Positions 29,595-38,127 of a DNA stretch of 64,000 bases are shown here, one piece after another. The stretch lies in contig CAVXZK010000016.1 of the NCBI GenBank assembly GCA_963766365.1, forward strand, positions 107,513 through 171,512, written 5' to 3'. This stretch comes from JALORV01 sp963766365. Lineage in GTDB: Bacteria > Pseudomonadota > Gammaproteobacteria > Burkholderiales > Burkholderiaceae_F. The notes under the pieces were generated by a model. That model was given only the letters and a program-made list of their open reading frames with translations. It did no database searches and had not been told where the DNA came from. How positions within the stretch are numbered: position 1 is the stretch's first letter; every line of letters starts with the position of its first letter. Position numbers and translations under genes: made by a program.

Positions 29595-30707
29595 ATGAAC
29601 GACGACGCCTTGCGAGTCACCTATCGGCTGCGCGCCGGCGGTGCGGCCGCCGCGCAGCGCGCCGCGGCGCTGGCGCTGGAGCAGAGCATCGAGATGCCGC
29701 TGGAGGCGGTTGCCGATGCACGCGTGCGTCACGAGGTCGTGGCGCGCGTGGAGGGGCTCGATGCGCAGCCGGACGGATCAACGCTGGCGCATCTCGCCCT
29801 CAGCGCCGAAAGCATTGGCGGCGATGCCGGCCAGCTGCTGAACATGCTGTTCGGCAACAGCTCGCTGCTCGACGATGTCGAAGTCGTCGAGGTGCGGGTG
29901 CCCGAGGCGATGGCAGCGCAGTTCGGCGGCCCGTTGCTCGGTATCGACGGTATCCGCGACCTGACCAATGTGCAGGGTCGCGCTCTCACCTGCACCGCGC
30001 TGAAGCCGATCGGCTCTTCCGTTGCCGACCTCGCGCGCATGACCGGCCTGTTTGCCGAGGCCGGCATCGACATCATCAAGGACGATCATGGGTGGGCAGC
30101 GCGCGCGCACGCCTCGTTCGAGCAGCGTGTCGTCGCCTGCCAGCGCGAAGTCGATCGCGTCAACCGCGGCCGCGAGCTCCGCACGCTGTATGCGCCGGCG
30201 CTGTCGGGCGACGCCGAGACGATGCGCGAGCAGCTCGACTTCGCCCAGGGCCATGGCGTCGGCATGGTGCTGCTTGCTCCGATGATCGCTGGCGTCTCGA
30301 ACTTCAACGCGCTGCGGCGCGAGTTTCCGGCGATGGCGTTCCTCGCGCATCCGGCGCTCGCCGGCAACCAGATCGCCCCAGCGACACTGCTGGGCACGTT
30401 GTTCCGGGTGTTCGGCGCCGATGCAGTGATCTTCCCGAACCACGGCGGCCGCTTCAGCTACTCGCCCGCGACCTGCCAGGCGATCGCGTCGCGCCTGCGC
30501 GAACCGCTGGCAGAACTGCGCCCGGCGCTGCCGGTGCCCGCCGGCGGCATGTCGGTCGAGCGTGCGCCGGAGATCGTCGCCGAGTACGGACTCGATACCG
30601 TGCTGCTGATCGGTGGCAACCTGCTGCTGGCCCGCGATCAGCTGGGCGCGCGCAGCCGCGCCTTCGTCGACGCGGTGGCGGTGGCGAGCGGCGAGGTGGT
30701 GCCGTGA
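29595..30707 (+). CDS. RuBisCO-like protein (form IV), likely 5-methylthioribulose-1-phosphate isomerase type
   Basis: A 370-residue RuBisCO large-chain homologue. Known RuBisCO landmarks map to TALKPIG (Lys137, in place of the first catalytic Lys), IIKDDHG (Lys162 in the carbamylated-Lys position, Asp164 conserved, but His165 where RuBisCO has Glu) and PAGGMSVERAPEIV with IGGNLL for the phosphate-binding end. Loop 6 with its Lys is not recognisable. These changes rule out carboxylase activity and mark a form IV enzyme. The overlapping cupin gene points to the methylthioadenosine-isoprenoid shunt; the apionate-pathway RLPs are the main alternative. Confidence 0.8.
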   Translation: MNDDALRVTYRLRAGGAAAAQRAAALALEQSIEMPLEAVADARVRHEVVARVEGLDAQPDGSTLAHLALSAESIGGDAGQLLNMLFGNSSLLDDVEVVEVRVPEAMAAQFGGPLLGIDGIRDLTNVQGRALTCTALKPIGSSVADLARMTGLFAEAGIDIIKDDHGWAARAHASFEQRVVACQREVDRVNRGRELRTLYAPALSGDAETMREQLDFAQGHGVGMVLLAPMIAGVSNFNALRREFPAMAFLAHPALAGNQIAPATLLGTLFRVFGADAVIFPNHGGRFSYSPATCQAIASRLREPLAELRPALPVPAGGMSVERAPEIVAEYGLDTVLLIGGNLLLARDQLGARSRAFVDAVAVASGEVVP

Positions 30708-31123
30708 GCAGCGTGCGGCGCTTCACCACGGACCGTGCCGGCGACTACCGCTGGGACGCCGTCGAACTGCTGCGCTACAAGGAGGAGGGCAGCGCGCCGT
30801 TCAAGGACATCACGCGCCAGGTGCTGTTCGCGCCGCCCGACCAGGCGACCGAACTGCGCTATTTCGAAATCGCGCCCGGCGGTTACTCGACGCTCGAACG
30901 CCATCAGCACACGCACGCCGTACTGATCCTGCGAGGACGCGGTACGGTCCGAATCGGCACGGAAACCCAGCCGATCGGTGAACGCGACCTCGTCACGGTC
31001 GATCCGCTGGTGTGGCACCAGTTCCACGCTGCGCCCGACAGTGCCCTGGGATTTCTCTGCCTTGTCTCGAAGGAGCGCGATCGTCCGCAGTTGCCCGACG
31101 CGGACGAGCCGGCGGGCGTCTAG
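30704..31123 (+). CDS. Cupin, possible 1-methylthioxylulose-5-phosphate sulfurylase
   Basis: A 139-residue single-domain cupin. The first metal motif ERHQHTHAVLILRGRGTV holds His67, His69 and His71, and the second one ends in VWHQFHAA with His105 and His108. The GTG start overlaps the stop of the RuBisCO-like gene (GTGA), so the two are made together. In Rhodospirillum rubrum a cupin encoded by the RLP gene removes the methylthio group to give 1-deoxyxylulose-5-phosphate. The role here is inferred from that pairing. Its TAG overlaps the trmB stop on the other strand. Confidence 0.72.
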   Translation: MSSVRRFTTDRAGDYRWDAVELLRYKEEGSAPFKDITRQVLFAPPDQATELRYFEIAPGGYSTLERHQHTHAVLILRGRGTVRIGTETQPIGERDLVTVDPLVWHQFHAAPDSALGFLCLVSKERDRPQLPDADEPAGV

Positions 31124-31866
31124 CGGCGCAGGAACACCAGGTCCCACACGCCGTGGCCGAGGCGTTCGCCGCGGGCGTGGAACTTCGTTGTCGGCCGCTG
31201 TGCGATCGGGTTGCTGCCTCCCGGCGCGTAGCCCGCGCAGGAATTTGCCAGCTGCGGCTCGTTCGACAGCACCTCGAGCATCTGCACCGCGTAGTCCTCC
31301 CAGTCGGTGGCGCAGTGCAGGTACCCACCGGGCGCGATGTGGCTCGCCAGCCGGCCGACGAAGGGCTGCGCGATCAGGCGGCGCTTGTGATGCCGCTTCT
31401 TCTGCCAGGGGTCCGGAAAGTAGACGTGCACGCCGGCCAGCGAGTCCGGCGGGATCATGTCGCGCAGCACCTCGACCGCGTCGTGGTGGATCACGCGGAC
31501 ATTCGCGAGCTGCTGCTCGTCGATGCGCTTCAGCAGGGCGCCGACGCCGGCCAGGAAGACCTCGACGCCGAGAAAGTTGACGTCCGGGCGGCTGGCCGCG
31601 ATCGCCGCCGTCGTCTCGCCCATGCCGAAGCCGATTTCGAGGACCGCAGGCGCCTTGCGGCCAAACACCACGGTGAAGTCGATCGGCTGAGCCGCATAGG
31701 GCACGCCATAGCGCGGCAGCAACTCGTCGAACGCGCGCCGCTGCCCCTGCGTCACATGGCCGCGTCGCAGCGCGAAGCTGCGGATATGGCGGTGAGGTGG
31801 ACCGGCCGGCTCCGACGAGGATTCAGGCTCCGCCGGCGACTCCGGCGTCGGGGATGGGGTGCTCAC
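31120..31866 (-). CDS. trmB: tRNA (guanine-N7)-methyltransferase TrmB
   Basis: A 248-residue SAM-dependent enzyme that methylates G46 of tRNAs. The SAM site is LEIGFGMGETTAAIA; the catalytic/tRNA-binding motif FPDPWQKKRHHKRRL is intact. A proline- and glutamate-rich N-terminal extension of about 25 residues precedes HIRSFALRRGHVTQGQR. GTG at 31866 is chosen because it overlaps the thiG stop (GTGA) and gives the family length. The stop is embedded in the convergent cupin gene. Confidence 0.93.
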   Translation of the reverse strand: MSTPSPTPESPAEPESSSEPAGPPHRHIRSFALRRGHVTQGQRRAFDELLPRYGVPYAAQPIDFTVVFGRKAPAVLEIGFGMGETTAAIAASRPDVNFLGVEVFLAGVGALLKRIDEQQLANVRVIHHDAVEVLRDMIPPDSLAGVHVYFPDPWQKKRHHKRRLIAQPFVGRLASHIAPGGYLHCATDWEDYAVQMLEVLSNEPQLANSCAGYAPGGSNPIAQRPTTKFHARGERLGHGVWDLVFLRR

Positions 31867-32663
31867 GCGCCTGGCTTGGATGAGGCGATGACTCCGGTGG
31901 TCGGCGACGACGGCGTGCCGCTGTAAAGCCGCTTCGGCATGCGGCCGGCGAGATAGGCTTCGCGCCCGGCTTCCACGGCCTTCTTCATCGCGCTGGCCAT
32001 CAGCACCGGGTCCTTCGCCTGAGCCACTGCCGTGTTCATCAGCACGCCGGCGCAGCCGAGTTCCATCGCGATCGCCGCGTCGCTGGCGGTGCCGACACCC
32101 GCATCGACGATGACCGGCACCGTGGCGCGTTCGAGTATCAGCTGGATGTTCCAGGGATTGAGGATTCCCATCCCGGAACCGATCAGCGAGGCGAGCGGCA
32201 TGACAGCCACGCAACCGATCGACTCCAGCACGCGCGCCTGGATCGGGTCGTCGCTGCAGTAGACCATCACTTCGAAGCCTTCGTTGACCAGCGTTTCCGC
32301 GGCCTTGATCGTCTCCGGCATGTTCGGATACAGCGACTGCGGATCGCCGAGCACTTCGAGCTTGGTCAGTGCGTGCCCGTCCAGCAGTTCGCGCGCCAGC
32401 CGCAGCGTGCGCAACGCGTCCTCGGCCGTGTAGCAGCCGGCGCTGTTCGGCAGCAGTGTGTACGTCGACGGCGGGATCGCGTCCAGCAGACTCGGTTCGC
32501 CCGGGGTCTGGCCGATGTTGGTGCGGCGGATCGCCACCGTGATGATCTGCGCGCCGCTGGCTTCGACCGCGGCACGCGTCTGCTCGAAATCGCTGTACTT
32601 GCCGGTGCCGAGCAGCAGGCGCGAGGAGAACTCGCGGGCACCGATGCGCAGGAGATCTGTCAT
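31863..32663 (-). CDS. thiG: Thiazole synthase ThiG
   Basis: A 266-residue TIM-barrel enzyme that builds the thiazole phosphate of thiamin from DXP, ThiS-thiocarboxylate and dehydroglycine. Conserved segments are SSRLLLGTGKYSDF, TVAIRRTNIGQTPG, LLPNSAGCYTAEDALRTLRLARELL, TKLEVLGDPQSLYPN (Schiff-base lysine region) and DAGVGTASDAAIAMELGCAGVLMNTA. A start seven codons upstream is possible. The osmC-like gene ends 48 bases before it. Confidence 0.96.
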   Translation of the reverse strand: MTDLLRIGAREFSSRLLLGTGKYSDFEQTRAAVEASGAQIITVAIRRTNIGQTPGEPSLLDAIPPSTYTLLPNSAGCYTAEDALRTLRLARELLDGHALTKLEVLGDPQSLYPNMPETIKAAETLVNEGFEVMVYCSDDPIQARVLESIGCVAVMPLASLIGSGMGILNPWNIQLILERATVPVIVDAGVGTASDAAIAMELGCAGVLMNTAVAQAKDPVLMASAMKKAVEAGREAYLAGRMPKRLYSGTPSSPTTGVIASSKPGA

Positions 32664-32711
32664 GGCTTCATCCAGGGGCTGCAATGGCCGGGCAGCGGGC
32701 CGGGGCGACCT

Positions 32712-33176
32712 TCAGGCGGTCACAGTCGCCTGAACCTTGATCTCGCAGTTGACCGAGTTCGAAATGAAGCAACGGTCGTGGGCCTTCGCGTGCAGCTCTC
32801 GCGCCTGCTCGACGTGCGCCGCATTCGCGATGCGCACCTGTGGCCAGAGCACGATCTCGACCATTCGCATCTTGCCGTCCTTGATCGCGAGCGTGCCGGT
32901 CGCGCTGTCGCGGTATTCGAGCACTTCGATGCCGGCGCGCTCGCAGACCGCGAGGTAGGTCAGGTGATGGCATGCCATCACCGACGCGACCAGCAGGACC
33001 TCGGGATTGTGCCGCGACTCGTCGCCGTTGAAGATGGCGGGCGACGAGCCCTCGATCGGCGGTTTGTCCTTCGAACGGATGACGAAGTCGCGCGCCAGGT
33101 GCAGCTTGCCGTGCTCGTCGATGCGGCTGCCGCCGCTCCAATGCAGTGTTCCTTCGAATGTGTGTTGCTGCCCCAT
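32712..33176 (-). CDS. OsmC-family protein
   Basis: A 154-residue OsmC-like protein. The core pattern FNGDESRHNPEVLLVASVMACHHLTYL carries the Cys (in MACHH) used by peroxide-reducing OsmC/Ohr proteins, with a second Cys in CFISNSVNCEIK. This places it in the OsmC branch often called YhfA-like, with organic peroxide reduction as the usual guess. It is unusual that it sits between thiS and thiG. Its ATG is one base after the thiS stop. Confidence 0.85.
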   Translation of the reverse strand: MGQQHTFEGTLHWSGGSRIDEHGKLHLARDFVIRSKDKPPIEGSSPAIFNGDESRHNPEVLLVASVMACHHLTYLAVCERAGIEVLEYRDSATGTLAIKDGKMRMVEIVLWPQVRIANAAHVEQARELHAKAHDRCFISNSVNCEIKVQATVTA

Positions 33177-33177
33177 C

Positions 33178-33396
33178 CTAACCTCCGCCGACGGCGACGA
33201 CGACTTCAATCCGGTCGCCCGGGGACAGTGTCGTCGTGGCGTGCTGACTGCGTGGAACGATTTCGCCGTTACGCTCGACCGCCACCCGCTTCCCGGTCGC
33301 CCCGAGCTCGCCCAGAAGGTCGGCGACGGTAGCTCCTAGAGCAATGTGGCGCTCCTCTCCGTTGACCTGGATCGGCACGATGGATGTCTGTTCCAT
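33178..33396 (-). CDS. thiS: Sulfur carrier protein ThiS
   Basis: A 72-residue ubiquitin-fold protein, activated at its C terminus to a thiocarboxylate that gives sulfur to ThiG. The start VNGEERHIALGATVADLLGEL and the end VVVAVGGG fit ThiS. The C-terminal Gly-Gly needed for activation is present, and the last residue is an additional Gly. A preceding ATG (33399) is also possible. It is the first gene of thiS-osmC-thiG-trmB. Confidence 0.92.
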   Translation of the reverse strand: MEQTSIVPIQVNGEERHIALGATVADLLGELGATGKRVAVERNGEIVPRSQHATTTLSPGDRIEVVVAVGGG

Positions 33397-33570
33397 CATC
33401 GGGTTGGAATTCTACGCATTGCAGGAACAGCGGTATTTGAGGGCGGTACGGGCGGCGTTGGAGGGCCAATGATGTCCGAAGCGTCGCGTCACCGACCTGG
33501 GATTCGCAGCGCACGACGCGCGCAGGGTCCGGGCACCGGGACAAGCACAGGGTTGCCAGGAGCGCTTCGT

Positions 33571-33831
33571 TTAGAACTTGGCCATCAGGTTGCGCAGTCG
33601 GGAGCGCAATGCTTCGGGAGCGCTGCTCTTGCCTGACTTCTTCATGTGACTGGTGAGCGCACGTTCGATCTCGGCCCGGGAGAAGCAGCTGCGGCAGTGG
33701 GCCATGTGGTGCTCGAAGTCCGCGATCGATCCCGGGTCGTCCAGTTCACCGTCGATATACGCGTAGAACGCCTCGAGCGCTGCGAGGCAGCCGATATCCG
33801 GCGTATGCGAATGATTTTCTTCCGTACTCAT
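33571..33831 (-). CDS. Zinc-finger anti-sigma factor
   Basis: An 86-residue protein with an N-terminal zinc-finger of the anti-sigma type, seen as FEHHMAHCRSCFSRAEIERAL (H-x3-C-x2-C). No membrane helix follows, so it is a soluble redox-responsive type rather than a membrane one. It overlaps the sigma gene by 4 bases (ATGA) and is the likely partner that holds that sigma inactive, perhaps until zinc is lost or the thiols are oxidised. Confidence 0.85.
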   Translation of the reverse strand: MSTEENHSHTPDIGCLAALEAFYAYIDGELDDPGSIADFEHHMAHCRSCFSRAEIERALTSHMKKSGKSSAPEALRSRLRNLMAKF

Positions 33832-34445
33832 GCTTCTGCTCCGCCTTCGACTCCGGCGGTTGTCAGTCCCGCCTCCTTCGCCTCGCGCCAAAGTGCCTTC
33901 TGGAGCAGTGTGCGCCCCCGCTTCATGCGGGAGCGGACCGTTCCAGTGGGCACGCCAAGTACTTCCGCTGCTTCGTCGTAACCCAGGCCTTCCACGTTGA
34001 CCAGCAGGATGGTCACCCGGAAGGCGTCCGGCAGTCCATCAATCGCGGACATGATCTGCTCGCCCAGCAACTTGTTGTAGAGCGCTTTCTCGGGAGTGGC
34101 CCACCACTTGAGAAACTCATCGGACTGCTCATCGAGTATCGAAACGACGTCGCCTTCACCCTCGTCGATGAAGGCTTCTTCGACGTGTTCCTCCTGCGGC
34201 CGAATCGACTTCTTCCGATAGTCCGTGACGAAGTGGTTGTGCAGTATCCGGAACAGCCACGATCGGAAGCGGGTCCGGTCCTGCAGGGAACCGATGGCTG
34301 ACCACGCCTTGGCGACGGCCTCGGCGACCAGGTCCTCCGCATCCTCCCGCTTGCGCGTCAGGCGCAGTGCGACCCCGTACAGCGGATCCATGCACTCCTC
34401 GATGCCTTGACTGAAGAAGGCGCGGGTATCGACCTGCTCGGACAT
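33828..34445 (-). CDS. ECF RNA polymerase sigma factor
   Basis: A 205-residue sigma-70 family factor of the ECF (SigE/SigR-like) group. Region 2 is MDPLYGVALRLTRKREDAEDLVAEAVAKAW ... RSWLFRILHNHF, and region 4 is LPDAFRVTILLVNVEGLGYDEAAEVLGVPTGTVRSRMKRGR. The long acidic linker (EEHVEEAFIDEGEGD) is typical of the group that pairs with soluble zinc anti-sigma factors. It is co-translated with its anti-sigma. The regulon is unknown. Confidence 0.9.
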   Translation of the reverse strand: MSEQVDTRAFFSQGIEECMDPLYGVALRLTRKREDAEDLVAEAVAKAWSAIGSLQDRTRFRSWLFRILHNHFVTDYRKKSIRPQEEHVEEAFIDEGEGDVVSILDEQSDEFLKWWATPEKALYNKLLGEQIMSAIDGLPDAFRVTILLVNVEGLGYDEAAEVLGVPTGTVRSRMKRGRTLLQKALWREAKEAGLTTAGVEGGAEA

Positions 34446-34557
34446 CGGGCGATTGCCTTCGCTTCTCCACGTGAATGACCTGACCCGAACGATGCGCGAG
34501 GCCCCGAAGTCGGCACGATGTGCGCGCCGTCTTCGGGGAATCGACGCTGCCGCAGCG

Positions 34558-34932
34558 TCAGAAGCTGAGCGTCACAGCACCTTGTCGCGCGACCTCGAGC
34601 ATGGATACGGAACCCGCCATGGTCACCCCATCGATCAGGTCGTCCGGGCCATAGCCGCGAACCGATGCGCAAGGTGGACACGCTAGGATCCGACCGCCGC
34701 TATCGAGAACCGTCTGGATCATATCCTTGATCGGCGGGTCGAGCGGATTGGGGCGAGCCTTGTCCGCAGCTCCCTTGCGGACCCAATCGACGCCGGAACT
34801 GACGAGGAACATCGTCACGTCCATGCCGCTGCCCACGCCGCCATTGGCAACGCTCCAGGCAACGGACGAACGCTCGTCGTTGGCTCCGTTGGTCACGATT
34901 ACAACCAGCTTCTTCTTCTGCGGTTCTGTCAT
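34558..34932 (-). CDS. DsrE-family protein
   Basis: A 124-residue DsrE/DsrF-like protein. The pattern LVVIVTNGANDERSSVAWSVAN and the later GGRILACPPCASVRGYGPDDLIDGVTMAGSVSMLEVA fit DsrE-like sulfur-transfer proteins, including two Cys in ACPPCA. It is upstream of the sigma/anti-sigma pair on the same strand, with a 112-base gap, and may or may not be co-transcribed. Sulfur transfer is possible but not shown. Confidence 0.82.
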   Translation of the reverse strand: MTEPQKKKLVVIVTNGANDERSSVAWSVANGGVGSGMDVTMFLVSSGVDWVRKGAADKARPNPLDPPIKDMIQTVLDSGGRILACPPCASVRGYGPDDLIDGVTMAGSVSMLEVARQGAVTLSF

Positions 34933-35218
34933 GGCTTCATTCTCCTGTGAGTTGAAAGTTGATGGATCCCATTGAATCGGTCAGTTCCGCGCGCCGGGGC
35001 CACCATCGGCTGCCGTAGTGGCGCGCTTATGACCGAAGACGCGCCCGGGCCTGGTTTGGGTCCCGCAAACGGCAAATTTTTTTCGGCAGAGATGTCGCGG
35101 CTCGTCCACTACCGTGGATGAATGGGCCTCGCGCTTTGGGCGGCGCTGGGTAAGTGCGTCATCTCACGAACTCGGATCGCGCCGTCCTGTTCGCTGGTTG
35201 GATAGAATCCTGTCGCGC

Positions 35219-35292
35219 GCGGGTGTAGTTCAATGGCAGAACGGCAGCTTCCCAAGCTGCATACGAGGGTTCGATTCCCTTCACCCGCTCCA
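35219..35292 (+). tRNA. tRNA-Gly (anticodon CCC)
   Basis: The acceptor stem GCGGGTG pairs with CACCCGC, and CCA is encoded. The D-arm is TAGTTCAATGGCAGAA. The anticodon stem GCAGC / GCTGC closes a TTCCCAA loop with anticodon CCC, reading GGG. The T-arm is GAGGGTTCGATTCCCTT. TAGAAT at 35203-35208 is a possible -10 box 10 bases upstream. Confidence 0.97.
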
Positions 35293-35662
35293 GTGTGCTG
35301 GCGGTCTGGTCGTTGCCAGAGGCCCATTGTCGTGACGCTGGCCGGTGGAACGAAACATCCTCGGAGTGTCACTTGGGGTTACCCACCGGTTGCCCCCTCC
35401 GGCAACGTGGCGCAGCATTGCTTGCGGTGGAGTTGTGCCTGGTTCAGCGGACTGCAGCGCGTATTTCCGACGCCGCCTGAGCACTGATTCGGTTTGATGC
35501 CTTGACGATTCCGGGCTGAATCGGCGCGCGGGTGGGGCCCATCCTGGCCTCGATCAGAACGCCACGCCTGCAACCACACGTCTTCTTCGCCGCGCCGTCC
35601 CACAGTGGACCGGCACGGGCGCTGGACAGGGCCGCCTGCCGCTCACCGCGAAGGACGCCACG
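35293..35662. other. 370-base gap after tRNA-Gly
   Basis: No credible gene. A hairpin lies at 35383-35410: CCAC and GTTGCC pair with GGCAAC and GTGG around a CCCTCC loop, with a 2-base CG bulge. It is possibly a transcript end, although no U-run follows. The short ORFs here overlap on both strands and have no family pattern. Confidence 0.4.
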
Positions 35663-36847
35663 ATGTCGCTAACCGCAAGTTCCCGGTCCGCTCTCCTTGG
35701 CTTGGCCATCGCGCTTGGCGGCTGTGCCGGACCGCCGGTGCTCGAGAGACAGGTCATTGGATATGACGAGGTTACCTCGCGGCTCGACCAGAAGTTGCTG
35801 CTACTGAACATCGCCCGCGTTGACAACGGGCGGCCCGTGCACTTCACTTCGACCTCGAGCATTGCGGCGACCTTTGACTGGACGACGACCCTGGGCGCAG
35901 GCGGACAGATCAACAGGGTCTCCAGCGCGAACTTCCTGGACCTGAATATCGGCACCAGCGCATCCGAGAATCCGACATTCAGCATCGTGCCACTGTCGGG
36001 CGAGGCGTTTACACAACGGATACTCACGGCATTCCAGGACAAGACCTTCGAGTTTCTCGTCTTCCAGGGCGGTGCGATCGATCGCGTGATGCGGCTGCTC
36101 GCCGCGGGAATCGAGGTACAGGACGATTCCGGCCGCTTTGCGCGGTTCATCGAGAACAATCCTCAACAGCCGCGCGAGTACGAGGAATTTCGGCGCATCG
36201 CGATGCACCTGCGCTCGCTGAACGACAGCCGGCGACTGTTCGTGCGCTCGCTCGTCTTCGACGAAACGATCGTGGCAAATTTCAAGGGCCCGGTCAGTCC
36301 GGAAGACTTCAACAACGCCTACAAAGCGGGGCTCGAGTGGCGGCAGCAGCCGGACGGCACCTTCAACCTGACCCGCCTGGTCGCAGGCCGGGTTGTCGTC
36401 ACCAACTACGATCCGATGTCGCTGAGCGACGAGAAGCGTTTCGAACTGAACGATAAGATCCGCAAGAATCCGCGCGGTTTTGTCTATGTCGACATTCAAC
36501 CCGGTTCACCGGGAGGCGATCTTCCGGTTCATGGCGCAATCAAGCTGAGGAGCATGCTTCAGATGCTGGTCTTTGTCGCCAATGGTTTGCGGGATGCGCC
36601 GGAGTTCGACGTTGCTCCGGACGCGCGGACCGGGAGGATCACCGAGAACCCGCGAACAACCCTCGGGATCGATGTCTCACCGACAGCCCCGACAAGGGCG
36701 ATTGCGTCGGTCGAGTTCGCGGGCACGTATTACAGCGTCGCGAACACACGCTGGGACCGCGCAACGTTCGCGATGCTGGGGGATCTTTTCCAGACTGCCG
36801 TAGGCGAAGTCAAGGACGTCAGCGTTCCGATCACGATCGCCAAGTAA
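35663..36847 (+). CDS. Uncharacterised lipoprotein
   Basis: A 394-residue predicted lipoprotein. The signal (SALLGLAIALGGCAG) has a lipobox LGGC with Cys21. The first part VIGYDEVTSRLDQKLLLLNIARVDNGRPVHFTSTSSIAATF recalls a group of proteobacterial hypothetical lipoproteins, and I cannot assign a domain name. A mainly beta body with SLVFDETIVANF and KLRSMLQMLVFVANGLRDAPEF follows. It stands alone between the tRNA and the kup pseudogene. Function unknown. Confidence 0.75.
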   Translation: MSLTASSRSALLGLAIALGGCAGPPVLERQVIGYDEVTSRLDQKLLLLNIARVDNGRPVHFTSTSSIAATFDWTTTLGAGGQINRVSSANFLDLNIGTSASENPTFSIVPLSGEAFTQRILTAFQDKTFEFLVFQGGAIDRVMRLLAAGIEVQDDSGRFARFIENNPQQPREYEEFRRIAMHLRSLNDSRRLFVRSLVFDETIVANFKGPVSPEDFNNAYKAGLEWRQQPDGTFNLTRLVAGRVVVTNYDPMSLSDEKRFELNDKIRKNPRGFVYVDIQPGSPGGDLPVHGAIKLRSMLQMLVFVANGLRDAPEFDVAPDARTGRITENPRTTLGIDVSPTAPTRAIASVEFAGTYYSVANTRWDRATFAMLGDLFQTAVGEVKDVSVPITIAK

Positions 36848-37002
36848 GAGGCCGGTCCGCAGTCGGACGGGAGCCAGCCCCCCGAGAGTCTTGTCGCCCC
36901 TCCTCGAAAGCCTGGTTCTGCCGTTGACGCTGCTGCGTCTGGGCGCGCGAGCTTCGCGTAAGCGATACAGCGCATCGTTCGCGAGGTCAACCGCGACGGC
37001 GA

Positions 37003-38002
37003 ATGCAAACAAACGTCATTACCACTCCCGGACTGTCACCCGCTCTCGTCGTCGCGGCACTTGGAGTGGTCTACGGCGATATCGGCACGAGCCCGCTGTA
37101 CGCATTCAAGGAAAGCATCGGTGGTGCGCATGGAGCCGGCACTGCCCAGGCGAGTATCCTTGGCGTGCTATCGATGATTGTCTGGGCAGTGACACTCGTC
37201 GTTTCGGTCAAGTATGTACTGATAGTCCTCAGAGCCAGTAACGGCGGTGAAGGCGGCATACTTGCACTGCTCGCGCTGGTGCTCCGACAGCTTCCGGCGG
37301 AGGGCCGAATTACGGCAACAGCAGCGACGCTTGGGCTTATCGGTGCGGCCATGTTCTACGGCGACAGTGCGATCACACCTGCGATCTCCGTGCTTTCCGC
37401 TGGCTTTCGGCGGGCTCGTTTTCTTTGTGCTTGCTACATGGAAGCGAGGACGCGATCTCGTCAGAGCTGAGCGTGCGCGCGATGGACTCGCCCTCGATCC
37501 GTTCCTCAAGAACCTGGCTGCCTTCCCGCCGCATCGCGTGGAAGGTACTGCAGTGTTCATGTCCGGCGGTGTGGACGAAGTGCCACACGCCCTGCTGCAC
37601 AACCTCAAACACAACCGCGTCCTGCACGAGTGAGTGGTCTTCCTGACCGCGGTTCCGAGGGCTGTGCCGCACGTCGACGCTGAGGATCCGGCTGAGATAC
37701 GCGATCTGACCGCGGGCTGCTATTCGGTCAAGGTGTACTTGGGTTTCAAGGATTCTTACGACATCGCCGACATCGCCGACATCGCGCGCACACTCGACCG
37801 GCAGTTCGACTTCAAGTTCCAACCCAGCGAGACGTCGTTTCTTCTGTCATGCGAGACGGTACTGGCCGGACGCCCCGGCGGTATGGCGGACTGGCGCGAA
37901 CGCATATTCGGATGGATGATGCGCTCCGCCCAGCCGGCCTCCGACTTCTTCCGCATTCCATCGAACCGCGTTATCGAGATCGGCACGCAGATTGTGATCT
38001 GA
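37003..38002 (+). pseudogene. kup: kup potassium transporter, internally deleted
   Basis: The first 130 codons match the start of Kup (LGVVYGDIGTSPLYAFKES; NGGEGGILALLAL; FYGDSAITPAISVLSA). The frame then jumps to the late region FPLAFGGLVFFVLATWKRGR. About 300 codons covering most membrane helices are missing. The joint lies at TTTCCGCTG (37394-37402), which fits both sides. A TGA at 37631 replaces the codon before VVFLT (an Arg in E. coli Kup). The ending FRIPSNRVIEIGTQ is the normal Kup C terminus. A three-fold GACATCGCC repeat lies near 37760. Confidence 0.92.
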
Positions 38003-38127
38003 CGACGAGCACCTTAAGGCTGCAGCTTCGTGTACTGCGTGGCGTCGAATCGCGGGTCCAAGGGATGTCGACCGCAGGTGTTCACGATCCGCCGTTATCA
38101 TTGAGCTCTTCACCCCACGGTCAGGTC

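Noticed and set aside
29595..30707. A true carbon-fixing RuBisCO
   Set aside because: The Glu next to the conserved Lys-Asp-Asp is His, loop 6 with its Lys is missing, and no small subunit or phosphoribulokinase gene is near.
33409..33414. TAGAAT as -10 box for thiS on the minus strand
   Set aside because: It lies only about 10-13 bases before the start codon and has no matching -35 box.
34933..35218. Possible promoter or small gene upstream of the DsrE gene and tRNA-Gly
   Set aside because: No consensus -35/-10 pair, no hairpin and no credible frame could be found apart from TAGAAT next to the tRNA.
37756..37800. GACATCGCC triple repeat as a regulatory element
   Set aside because: It lies within the dead kup gene and looks like simple slippage inside the coding sequence.
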